DNA from: Achatina immaculata
Lineage: Eukaryota > Mollusca > Gastropoda > Stylommatophora > Achatinidae
DNA: 64,000 nt
Direction of reading: 5' to 3'
Assembly (NCBI GenBank): GCA_009760885.1
Contig: CM019704.1
Coordinates: 10,748,303-10,812,302 of the forward strand
The notes under the pieces are model-generated. The model saw only the letters and a program-made list of their open reading frames with translations, was not told the origin of the DNA and made no database searches. Below are positions 25,601 through 38,800 of the stretch, one piece after another (the stretch's first letter is position 1; each line of letters starts with the position of its first letter). Made by a program: the position numbers and the translations under genes.

Positions 25601-28600
25601 TAAACTACATGAATAAGGATACAGTTATGTAAGGGATAAGAAAAAAACTTCCATCTTACACACAACCTACCTCTCAATTAGTGTGTATAAACTCTTTAGC
25701 TGACACTCTATCCATCTAGCATAGATAGTAACTAACAACCTACCTCTATATTTGTGTGTATAAACTCTTTAGCAGGCAATCTATCCATCTAGCATAGATA
25801 GTAACTAACAACCTACCTCTATATTTGTGTGTATAAACTCTTTAGCAGGCAATCTATCCATCTAGCATAGATAGTAACTAACAACCTACCTCTATATTTG
25901 TGTGTATAAACTCTTTAGCTGACACTCTATCCATCTAGCATAGATAGTAACTAACAACCTACCTCTATATTTGTGTGTATAAACTCTTAGGCAAGCAATC
26001 TATCCATCTAGCATAGATAGTAACTAACAACCTACCTCTATATTTGTGTGTATAAACTCTTTAGCAAGCAATGTATCTATTTATCTCAACACAGATAGTA
26101 ACTAACAACCTACCTCTATGCATGCATAAACTCATTAGCTGACAATGTACCTATCTCTACATAGATAGTAACTAACAACCTACCTGTATATTTGCATGTA
26201 TAAACTCTTTAGCAGGCAATCTATCCATCTAGCATAGATAGTAACTAACAACCTACCTCTATATTTATGTGTATAAACTCTTTAGCAGGCTATGTACCTA
26301 TCTATACAACAATATCTATCTCAACATTGATAGTAACTAACAACCTACCTCTATGCATGCATAAACTCATTAGCTGACAATGTACCTATCTCTACACAGA
26401 TAGTAACTAACAACCTACCTCTATATTTGTTTGTATGTAATTATTAGCTGCCAGTTCTGCTGGCGTGACCAGTGGGCGAGCTACAGAAATTCTCACTTTC
26501 AACATAGAACTCTCTTGGATGTAGTGGCCAGCACTTAATGGGCACTCAACTGGAGATATATATACATATATATATACTCATCATTATCAGTGTCATTGTA
26601 ATCATCATCATTATCACTGTCATTGTAATCATTATCATTATCACTGTCATTGTAATCATTATCATTATCACTGTCATTGTAATCATTATCATTATCACTG
26701 TCATTGTAATCATTATCATTGTCACTGTCACCATTATCATTATCGATTATCGTTGTCATCATCAAGTGCTATGGACCTAGTTAAACACAAATTATTAGCA
26801 GCTAAAGTTAATTACAATTAAAAAGTAAGCTAGTAATAATTATTTACAGTTAAAAAGTAAGCTAGTAATAATTATTTACAGTTAAAGCTACTACTTTTGA
26901 TGAAATGGAAACAATCTACAAACCGATTTTTGTGGAAACTGATGATCTGCCATCTCTTAAATTAAATCAGATAAAAATTATGACATGATGTTCCCTATTT
27001 GGCCACCAGATGGCAATATTCTATATTTATTGCTGCATATTTTATGTGAGCAAAATAGTGCTCCACAACCCTACAACTAAAATCTGCTTACTTCAAAACT
27101 GTCTTCTAAAATGAAAAAAGTGCCTTTAAAATGAAGTTGAAATGGCCCATTTACACCAGTACAACTGAGCAATCTCTCTTACTGTGACAAAATCAAACTC
27201 AGACATGGAATAGAAACTGAAGATGGCATGTATTTATTTTAGACAGTAGCCACAACTATTTTGTATACCTAAAGAAAATACATTTCTATTTTCAGAACAA
27301 AAAACAGTTAAACTTATAAGCAAATGTTTCTGTACATTTTGTCAGTCTTGATAGCAAACAGGTGCTCTGGGGAAAATTATCTGAAATATTTAATAGCAAG
27401 GTCTTGGGATGTGAGAATGATGTATGAGAAAACACATAAGTGACTATATTAAAACTGAGAGAAAGTAAAATTAAAATCTTGTAATAGAACCTTAATAACT
27501 TAAGATATGCAGACGAAACAGTTGTGATTGCTAAAAGTGAAGGGGCGCTACAGGCTCTTCTGGACATCATGGTTCGTGAAAGTAAAAATAAAGGTCTCAG
27601 CCTGAACAAAAAGAAGACTGAAGTGATGGTCATCTCAAAGAAAAGAATATCACCAAAATGCAGCATTACCATCGATGGCACAAATCTAAATCAAGTTGAT
27701 GGAATCAAGTACTTAGGAAGGATTATAACAACTGATGGGAAATGTCACAACGAAATAAAATGCAGACATGCTCAGGCCAAGTCAGCATTCCTGAGAATGA
27801 GACACATTTTGTGCAACAGATCCGTACCAATGGAAACAAGATTCTGAGTACTTAAATGTTACATCAAGCCAATTTTGTTTTATGGGTGTGAAGCATAGTC
27901 CATGAATAAGAGAGTACAGCGAGAAATGGAGGGCATGGAGATGTGGTTTATAAGAAGGATGTTGAAGGTATCAAGGACAGCTAAGAAAACCAATGAAGAA
28001 GTCTTAAGAGAGGCTGGAGTTAAAAAAAGCAAATTATAGCAAAGATCAGAAGCAGACAAGCGAGATTTATAGGACATTTCCTGAGAAGAGGAAAAGTGAA
28101 ACACACAGTGGCAACTGGAAAAATTGAAGGAATAAGAGACAGAGGAAGACGGAGAGAGAAGTTACTGGATGGGCTGTCAGTGAGGCTAGGAAGAAAGTCA
28201 CCAGCAGATCACATAATCAAGTCTAAAGACAGGGAATTGTGGGGAGAAATGATCGCCTACATGACGCAGCATGGCACTTGAACTGAATTGAATAGAACCA
28301 ACAACTATGAACTTAGATTTGATTACAACGCCTGAGATTAGGAGGATAAAAGAATCATTATTTATGAATTGATTACAATGCCTGAGAGTAGTAGGATAAG
28401 AAAACTATCATCTACAAACTTAGACTTGATTACAATACTTGTAATTGATCTCATAATAGAATTATCATCTATGAATCTATATTTGATTATATGCTTGTGC
28501 AAGGGCGAGTCAAAATGTGACCTTAATTTTTTTTAAATTTCAATACACAAATATGACTGAAAATTCCTTATTGCTTTTCAATATGTTCAATGCAGTTCTG

Positions 28601-31600
28601 CAATCATTTAGCTAATCTTCTGACTAACCCTGCAGCCAACTATGCATGGCCTTTTAATCTCTTCATCTGCAGTTAACTTAATCCCACCTGATGCCTCCTT
28701 TAGGAGTCCAAATACATGATAATTATGTGGCGCAAGGTCAGGTGAAATATGAAGAATGTGGAAGACACTCCAGAAACAGAGATTCATAATTTGTTGAGCT
28801 GTTGCATGAGCTGTTTGACACCATGTATTATCATGCTGTAATAACCCAGTGAATTGGCAAACCATGACATTTTGACCAGACTGCAGGTTTAAAGTGGTTT
28901 TCAAGCAGATCACAGTAAGCTTTGCTGTTGACAATAATTCCTCAGGCATGTAATGTTTCAGAATTGGGCCTTTACAATCCTAGAAGAGTGTGAACATCAA
29001 TTTTCTGGCCAATGGAGTTGTAAAGAACTTTGGTATCAGCTAGAAAGAATGTTGGCATCCTTTGCTGACTTGTTTTGTTTCAGCATTCATGTCCAATGAC
29101 TACACATCCCTTGCTGACTTGTTTTGTTTCAGCATTCATGTCCAATGACTACACATCCCTTGCTGACTTGTTTTGTTTCAGCATTCATGTCCAATGACTA
29201 CACATCCCTTGCTGACTTGTTTTGTTTCAGCATTCATGTCCAATGGCTACACATCCCTTGCTGCCAATGGCTACACATCCCTTGCTGCCAATGGCTGCAC
29301 ATCCCTTGCTGCCAATGGCTACACATCACTGAAAGCCATCTCCTTCGGCTTCAAAGCATAAAAGGGTTTCACAAACATCCTCATGACATATTTTTAGGAT
29401 CAAGGATGTGTTGTTTTGGTACCCACCCGCCAGAGACTTTTCAGCACTGCAGCACTTCATGAATGATGTGATATGATAAACATGGCTAATTTGCTTTAGC
29501 GTTAATGTCAGGCCTATTTGCAGTGTGAGGCTGGCTGGAGCAAGGCGCATATGTGAAATCAGACATCCCACCTTTTTTTAAACTTCCTGTGCCATTCATA
29601 TACTTGCTAAAGTGGAACAAGTCTCCCTGAACTGCCTCTTCATTCTGTAATGAATATCTGCAGATTTCTCACCTTCACTAGCCAAGAAAAGAATAAATGT
29701 GAACTGCTCTTCTCTTGTGCATGTTCCTACTGGAGTAGCCACTTGTGATCTGGCATGTCCATGTCAAAATATGGCTAACATTCCTCCACATATATACATC
29801 TAGAGACAGATGCCATAACATATCTGTATTACAACTGTCTACTGTTCTATTTAGATTTTTAGAGCAAAATTTTGGTTACTTTTTGCCTCACCCTCATAAA
29901 CGGTCTGTTATAAGCAGTTTTAGAACCACCTCTGAAGAATCTATATCTGATTACAGATGATAATCTGAGCTACAGCTGCTGCATGGAATACCTGGCCCAT
30001 CAACAGCTCCTGCAACTCCTACAAGTTTGCCTGCAGAGTTAGTTGTTCCCAAGATGTCTGGGATGGGACAGTTCAGTATTGGAATGCTCATTTCCAAAAA
30101 GCGTTGGCCTAGAAACAGTTCAGAAAAGTCTACCCTGGCCACACCATAAGGATCCCATAATTTGTCCTTTTCATGAAATGGGTTATAAAGTGTACGTCGA
30201 CCTAATCATAAAAGATTAAAAATATTTAAGAAATGGTATTACAGAACTACAATCCTTTATCACATGTTTCAAAAAGTCAACACATCAGCTGTGAAAAACA
30301 TGACTCACAAAGAAAAAATCTTTTAATGATAAAGCTTTGTTGCTGTTGCTGCAGTCTGCAAGTAACTGAACTTTACAGTCAACATCATGCTGATCTTGAG
30401 AAACTTAGACATAAGATGTGATTTACAGTTGTTTGCTGACTTCAGCCCCCAGTACAGCCCAGTCATCATCTCTATCCCAAAGAGCTATCTTTGCTTGGAA
30501 TGAGAGAACCAAATATATAGAAGAATTACTCATGTCTCACCAAGAATACTTGAAAATAGACATTTTCCTGTACATAAATATATATAGTAGGGTTACTGAT
30601 GACTCACCTAGAACATATAAAAACATTCAGATGTTCCTGTACATAAAAGCTGAGTTCTTGTCAGCTGCTGTTATTGTGATACTAAAGGTACAAAAATGAA
30701 CATCAGGCAAGCTATGATGGGTTTCTGTACTTTCTGGAACACATTTAAAAAGGGACATGTTGCTGGAAAGGTTCATTTATCCCAACAACTTTACCAGGAG
30801 AACTATGTCAAGACTGCAGCTGTTTCTTGGTCTTGACACCATCTCTCATGTTGTCACTCCACTTATTTTCTACAGCCCCATCATCTGATATCTAATTAGT
30901 ATATAAAGAGACAAATAATAAACAAAAGACTTTCTATAATCAAAACATTTCACATCAGATTTATTATACAAAGAGACAAATGAACCACACCCCCCCCCCC
31001 CCCCAATTAGATGTACTTTACACAGTCCCAACATTACGTCTATCATTCAACAAATATACAGACAAGTAAAACAGCTCTCTACAGACTTACTTTACACAGT
31101 CCCAACATTACATCTATCATTCAACAAATATACAGACAAGTAAAACAGCTCTCTACAGACTTACTTTACACAGTCCCAACATTACATCTATCATTCAACA
31201 AATATACAGACAAATAAAACAGCTCTCTACAGACTTACTTTACACAGTCCCAACATTACATCTATCATTCAACAAATATACAGACAAGTAAAACAGCTCT
31301 CTACAGACTTACTTTACACAGTCCCAACATTACATCTATCATTCAACAAATACAGACAAGTAAAACAGCTCTCTACAGACTTACTTTACACAGTCCCAAC
31401 ATTACATCTATCATTCAACAAATATACAGACAAAGTAAAACAGCTCTCTACAGACTTACTTTACACAGTCCCAACATTACATCTATCATTCAACAAATAT
31501 ACAGACAAATAAAACAGCTCTCTACAGACTTACTTTCTACAGTCCCAACATTAGAGATCTTCTCATCCTCCAGATCTTCTCCAAACAGTTTGGGTTTTAC

Positions 31601-32685
31601 AGTTACCAAGTCAGGTTTTCGGTCTCGATCATGAACCTCAATTTCCATTCCTGGACCATTCAAGTACTCTCTCACAAGAGATGCTTCCATTGTCCCTGAG
31701 CAAATGAAGGGAAAAATCATCTGAACCGCAGCTTCTCAACTCTGCAATATCAGAGATAACTCTTGATAACTAGTTCTTGCTACAATGAAGATATTAACGG
31801 TATAACTAGTTCTTGCTACAATGAAGATATTAACGGTATAACTAGTTCTTGCTACATTTAATTATAACTAGTTACAGATATTAACGGTATAACTAGTTTT
31901 TGCTACATTTAATTATAACTAGTTACAGCAATGAGAGACAGGCACAAGCTGATTCATAGCAGGATATATTCATTTTTTTATGGTTAAATGAAAAGAAGCA
32001 CAGAAGACTAATTCTAAATCATGAGTCATAAACATAACTGCTGCTGTTTTTGTGAAAACATGCACCATAAACATAATTGCTGCTGTTTTTGTGAAAACAT
32101 GCACCATAAACATAACTGCTGCTGTTTTTGTGAAAACATGCACCATAAACACAGCTACTGCTGTTTTTGTGAAAACATGCACCATAAACATAACTGCTGC
32201 TGTTTTTGTGAAAACATGCACCATAAACACAGCTACTGCTGTTTTTGTGAAAACATGCACCATAAACATAACTGCTGCTGTTTTTGTGAAAACATGCACC
32301 ATAAACACACCTGCTGCTGTTTTTGTGAAAACATGCACCATAAACATAACTGCTGCTGTTTTTGTGAAAACATGCACCATAAACACAGCTACTGCTGTTT
32401 TTGTGAAAACATGCACCATAAACATAACTGCTGCTGTTTTTGTGAAAACATGCACCATAAACACATCTGCTGCTGTTTTTTGTAAAAACATGCACCACAA
32501 ACATAACTGTTGCTGTTTTTGTAAAAGCTGCAGTACTTTACTTTTCACTGGGCTAGCAATGATGATAGCAATGTTTTTGTCGACAAGTGAAGGCACTATG
32601 ACTTTCTTCACATGTTATGACAGGTCAGTATGTTGTTAGGCAGAGCCACAGTGTTGGACTTCTCAGTAAGCTCTCTCTCTCTCTT

Positions 32686-32718
<33 letters not shown>

Positions 32719-32806
32719 TGTTATAATGAAGACTGCTCCATGGACAAGTACAAACTTTGCTAGGCTGTTATAATTAAGATGTGTGTGCATGTGTGTGTGC
32801 CTGTGT

Positions 32807-32854
<48 letters not shown>

Positions 32855-35800
32855 AAGAGAGAGAGAGAACCTCAACCTTGCTTGGCTGTTATAATGAAGA
32901 CTGCTCCATGGACAAGTACAAACCTTGCTAGGCTGTTATAATGAAGACTGCTTCATGGACAAGTACAAACCTTGCTAGGCTGTTATAATGAAGACTGCTC
33001 CATGGACAAGTACAAACCTTGCTAGGCTGTTATAATGAAGACTGCTTCATGGACAAGTACAAACCTTGCTAGGTTGTTATAAAGCAGACTGCTTCATGGA
33101 CAAGTACAAACCTTGCTAGGTTGTTATAAAGCAGACTGCTTCATGGACAAGTACAAACCTTGCTAGGTTGTTATAAAGTAGACTGCTTCATGGACAAGTA
33201 CAAACCTTGTTAGGTTGTTATAAAGCAGACTGCTTCATGGACAAGTACAAACCTTGCTAGGTTGTTATAAAGCAGACTGCTTCATGGACAAGTACAAACC
33301 TTGCTAGGTTGTTATAAAGGAGACTGCTTCATGGACAAGTACAAACCTTGTTAGGTTGTTATAAAGCAGACTGCTTCATGGACAAGTACAAACCTTGCTA
33401 GGTTGTTATAAAGTAGACTGCTTCATGGACAAGTACAACCTTGCTAGGTTGTTATAAAGCAGACTGCTTCATGGACAAGTACAACCTTGCTAGGTTGTTA
33501 TAAAGTAGACTGCTTCATGGACAAGTACAATCAGTTTTTTTCATACTTATTCTTCACAAGTGTAGGTCTGAGACTTAGAAGGAACATTTCTTGAAATATA
33601 TTCATAACATATAAACAAGAATTCAACTCCAAATTCTCAGCTCCAAAGAATCTCTAAACAGCAACAGCAACAACCACTAACTCTTTCTTACCTTTATTTT
33701 TGTCAGATTATTCAATATTTCTTGTCTCACACAGTTCAAATGAACAGGAAACAAAATCAAGATTAAAATTATAACTGTGTTCAGAGATCTATATGTAATA
33801 GATCTTTGGTGCACAAGTAACATAAAAACTGGATTTTCAACCAAGATATAGACACAGGATGTACAAGCAAGATACAGACACTGGATGTACAAGCAAGATA
33901 CAGACACTGGATGTACAAGCAAGATATAGACATTGGATGTACAAGCAATATACAGACTCTGGATGTACAAGCAATATACAGACACTGGATGTACAAACAA
34001 GATACAGACACTGGATGTACAAGCAAGATATAGACATTGGATGTACAAGCAATATACAGACTCTGGATGTATGAGCAATATACAGACACTGGATGTACAA
34101 GCAAAATACAGACACTGGATGTACAAGCAAGAAACAGACAATGAATGTACAAATCAGACACAGACACTAGATGTACAAGCTAGATACTCTGTGTGTACAA
34201 GTATGGTAGAGAAATGGATGTACAAACAAGGTAGAGACACTGATGTACAAGCATGGTTGAAACATGGATTTACAAACAAGACAAAGACACTGGATGTACA
34301 TCCAACATATTGGGAGAGCTGTGATAATCAAACATATACTGTGTCAACAAGTCTGGAAAGCTACTGAAAAACACTTGCATCAGGCCAGGGGAGAGAAATA
34401 AGAACACTAGACTAAATATACACAAGAGATTGGTCTTGTTTTGAGGACATACAGTCCCGTGGTTAGAAACAACTGAGAAGTGTCTCCTATAAAGAAAGAT
34501 TTATTATTTCTTAGAAAACATAAGAAAGTATCATATCTTCTTCTTCTTCTTCGTTCGCACTGTCTGTCTATATCTGCAGTCCTGTCTCTTGGATAAATTT
34601 CACTGTTTTTTGTAACTCATGTATGGAACCGTAGAGCTTATCTTCTTTAGTGGTTTCACTGGGCCAGTAATTATTTCTCAGTGTCTCGTAGTTGATGCAG
34701 TTCTGGAGGATATGTTCCACGGTTTGGGGCACCTGGGCACATGTACATAGATTAGTAGTACCAACCTTAAACTTTGTATACATATGACTTCGGAGTCGGC
34801 TGTGTCCTGTTCGGAGACGGAAGATGGTGACTTGTTCCTTTCTGTTTAGCATGTGATAGTCATCATGTGGTGGTGTTTGTGGCTTCCTGTAGGTTTTTAT
34901 CATGCTTTTCTTCTGATTATAGGTGACTGGTATGTCTGGTTGCTCCATTTCAGTGCCCTCTTTGGCCAGATGGTCAGCTTTCTCATTGCCTGGTATCCCA
35001 CAGTGGGAGGGAATCCACTGCAAAGTGACTCCATGTTGTAAGCCAATTTTTGACAAGGCATCCTTAAGGTCTGGTAGTTTGTTGCACTGAAGAGCCTCCA
35101 GTACTGATCTTACTGATCTTTAACTTCTGAAAGATTTAAGTTGATCTTTTGTTTTCTTTTTAGGAAAGTCCACTTTCATTTCATGAAAATCTGAGACTTA
35201 GAAGGAACATTTCTTGAAATATATTCATAACATATAAACAAGAATTCAACTCCAAATTCTCAGCTCCAAAGAATCTCTAAACAGCAACAGCAACAACCAC
35301 TAACTCTTTCTTACCTTTATTTTTGTCAGATTATTCAATATTTCTTGTCTCACACAGTTCAAATGAACAGGAAACAAAATCAAGATTAAAATTATAACTG
35401 TGTTCAGAGATCTATATGTAATAGATCTTTGGTGCACAAGTAACATAAAAACTGGATTTTCAACCAAGATATAGACACAGGATGTACAAGCAAGATACAG
35501 ACACTGGATGTACAAGCAAGATACAGACACTGGATGTACAAGCAAGATATAGACATTGGATGTACAAGCAATATACAGACTCTGGATGTACAAGCAATAT
35601 ACAGACACTGGATGTACAAACAAGATACAGACACTGGATGTACAAGCAAGATATAGACATTGGATGTACAAGCAATATACAGACTCTGGATGTATGAGCA
35701 ATATACAGACACTGGATGTACAAGCAAAATACAGACACTGGATGTACAAGCAAGAAACAGACAATGAATGTACAAATCAGACACAGACACTAGATGTACA

Positions 35801-38800
35801 AGCTAGATACTCTGTGTGTACAAGTATGGTAGAGAAATGGATGTACAAACAAGGTAGAGACACTGATGTACAAGCATGGTTGAAACATGGATTTACAAAC
35901 AAGACAAAGACACTGGATGTACATCCAACATATTGGGAGAGCTGTGATAATCAAACATATACTGTGTCAACAAGTCTGGAAAGCTACTGAAAAACACTTG
36001 CATCAGGCCAGGGGAGAGAAATAAGAACACTAGACTAAATATACACAAGAGATTGGTCTTGTTTTGAGGACATACAGTCCCGTGGTTAGAAACAACTGAG
36101 AAGTGTCTCCTATAAAGAAAGATTTATTATTTCTTAGAAAACATAAGAAAGTATCATATCTTCTTCTTCTTCTTCGTTCGCACTGTCTGTCTATATCTGC
36201 AGTCCTGTCTCTTGGATAAATTTCACTGTTTTTTGTAACTCATGTATGGAACCGTAGAGCTTATCTTCTTTAGTGGTTTCACTGGGCCAGTAATTATTTC
36301 TCAGTGTCTCGTAGTTGATGCAGTTCTGGAGGATATGTTCCACGGTTTGGGGCACCTGGGCACATGTACATAGATTAGTAGTACCAACCTTAAACTTTGT
36401 ATACATATGACTTCGGAGTCGGCTGTGTCCTGTTCGGAGACGGAAGATGGTGACTTGTTCCTTTCTGTTTAGCATGTGATAGTCATCATGTGGTGGTGTT
36501 TGTGGCTTCCTGTAGGTTTTTATCATGCTTTTCTTCTGATTATAGGTGACTGGTATGTCTGGTTGCTCCATTTCAGTGCCCTCTTTGGCCAGATGGTCAG
36601 CTTTCTCATTGCCTGGTATCCCACAGTGGGAGGGAATCCACTGCAAAGTGACTCCATGTTGTAAGCCAATTTTTGACAAGGCATCCTTAAGGTCTGGTAG
36701 TTTGTTGCACTGAAGAGCCTCCAGTACTGATCTTACTGATCTTTAACTTCTGAAAGATTTAAGTTGATCTTTTGTTTTCTTTTTAGGAAAGTCCACTTTC
36801 ATTTCATGAAAATTTGATATGATTTTATTGAATATCCACTTTCATTTCATGAAAATCTGATATGATTCTCTGGAATATCCACTTTCATTTCATGAAAATC
36901 TGATATGATTCTCTTGAATATCTACTTTCATTTCATGAAAATCTGATATGATTCTCTTGAATATCCACTTTCATTTCATGAAAATCTAATATGATTCTCT
37001 TGAATATCCACTTTCATTTCATGAAAATCTAATATGATTCTCTTGAATATCCACTTTAATTTCATGAAAATCTGATATGATTCTCTTGAATATCCACTTT
37101 CATTTCATGAAAATCTGATATGATTCTCTTGAATATCCACTTTCATTTCATGAAAATCTTAGTTGTTTTATTGAATGTCCGATTTACTTTCAGAAGTCCC
37201 ACTGAATTTTTTTTTTTTTTGAAAGGCCAGTTTTAAATTTCATGAAGTTTTAATTTGTTTTTAAGTTAGATAATGAGTAAAATAAATAAAACAAGCTATA
37301 AAGGCTGTATGTGAATTATAAATTATACATTGTAAATTTTGGCGAATTAAAAAAAATAGAGCACACGTAAGAGGAAAAAAAAGAGAATTACAGCACATGA
37401 ATGGGTGAAAGAATAAAAAAAATTTATGGAGAAATGTCTCATGGCATCAGCTATGTTTGTTAGGACTTTGGTGCCATACAGAACACACAAAAAAAAAAAA
37501 CAGCAGGACTTAGATTTAGCATTGTAACAGAGTTGTGACTGACAGGGTGGACAACCCTACAGAAGTTTGTTAACACCCCTGAGTTGTTGTCACACTCCGG
37601 TTGTCAGTGTGACTTCCCTTGAGCTTATGTGCATGGATTAAGCATACAGCAAAAGTTGTGAGGGCGGGATGTGGATTAGAAGGCATGTTAAAAACTAAGT
37701 ATGTAAGAGAGTCTGTATTATTGTCCTGTGGGGCGAAGATGTAGTGTCATGATTGTAAGTTGTATCTCGTCTTGGTTGGAGAATGTGACTGAGAACATGT
37801 CTGTATTTACTTGTTCTTCGTTCTTATGGCTGTGAGAGTTGACTGTAAGAGGTTGAGCTGCTTGGAACCTGAAATCTGCGTTGCATCTAGAGTACATTGA
37901 TATGTGGCTCAACGTATATCATCCCCTGGGAACAACTGTGTTAAGAGCACACTTATCTTAACACAGTGTTTGTGAGACAGGGAACATAGATCTGTTTGCT
38001 TAAAAACTCTGACCTACCTCTGTAGCCCAGAAACTTGTAGCAATCAACACTAATTGTAATTGTTATTTTTGCAAAATGTAATGTCAGGTTGGTGGACGGA
38101 TGGGGACATGGAGATCTCTGGCGGGGATGAGGGAAGTCTGGTGTGAAACCAATGAATCCAGGACGTGACAAGCCTATGGGTCTTTACAACAATGGCTATC
38201 AGAATGATGTGAACAAAACAGAGCCAGTAGACTATAGGTGGCGGGGAATGGATATCGTTGAAGCACTCATCAGATTCCTCATCTCAGAGTCAGAGTGTCT
38301 TTGTGGAACTGTCTCAAACAATCTGACATGGAGAAGGGGTTTAAGTACAGCCACCAGAGGCTGGAAAACAAAGTTTTGGCCAGGCCAGCCACACTGTCTT
38401 CATGGCAGTCCGAGCAAGACCACAGTCTGCCCTAGCAAGGAAAGGTGCTGAAGTCGGAGTTACCCAGCCAAAAGGCGCATCGCAAAAATCAGGGTAACAC
38501 GCATTATCGCTAATGAAATGTCTAAGTATCATATGAACTAGGCTGCTTACCAAGGAGTAGAACATTGGTATCATTCCAGTAAATTTTCTTGTCATGCTCT
38601 TTGGCTGTAGTCACATAATCTGGTTCCTTGAAAAATTTATATTTACAGTAAACTGGAAGGCATCTGTCAAAAAAATAAAAAATATATGGAAAGATATCTG
38701 TTGAAAGAACAAATATATAGGAAGATATCCCTTCAAAGAACAAATATATAGGAAGATATCTGCTGAAAGAATTTATAACACACTGGATGTGATCTATTGA

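Larger units (their letters stand above)
33568..36812. repeat. 1,623-bp tandem duplication
   Basis: 33568-35190 and 35191-36812 are essentially identical. Each unit has a 26-bp minisatellite and a LINE RNase H fragment. The low edge starts at TCTGAGACTTAGAAGG. The high edge ends in CCACTTTCATTTCATGAAAAT, which is also the unit of the 43-bp array at 36790. Confidence 0.94.

Noticed and set aside
31970..32639. Cysteine-rich or FTKTAA-type repeat proteins of 150-210 codons
   Set aside because: Four overlapping frames are open because the unit is 39 bp. It lies inside an intron of the host gene.
33690..33760. Possible exon [13 protein letters not shown] with a GTAAGA donor (also at about 35313-35383)
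   Set aside because: Its end phase (0) does not fit exon 9, which needs one carried base, while exon 8 fits exon 9 exactly. No convincing acceptor.
33677..34367. Repeat proteins from the 26-bp array and its duplicate at 35300-35990
   Set aside because: Many overlapping frames are open on both strands, a repeat artefact.
38090..38510. GC-richer stretch as an extra exon or gene
   Set aside because: Short frames on both strands, none joined by splice sites to exons 7 or 8, and no motif recognised.
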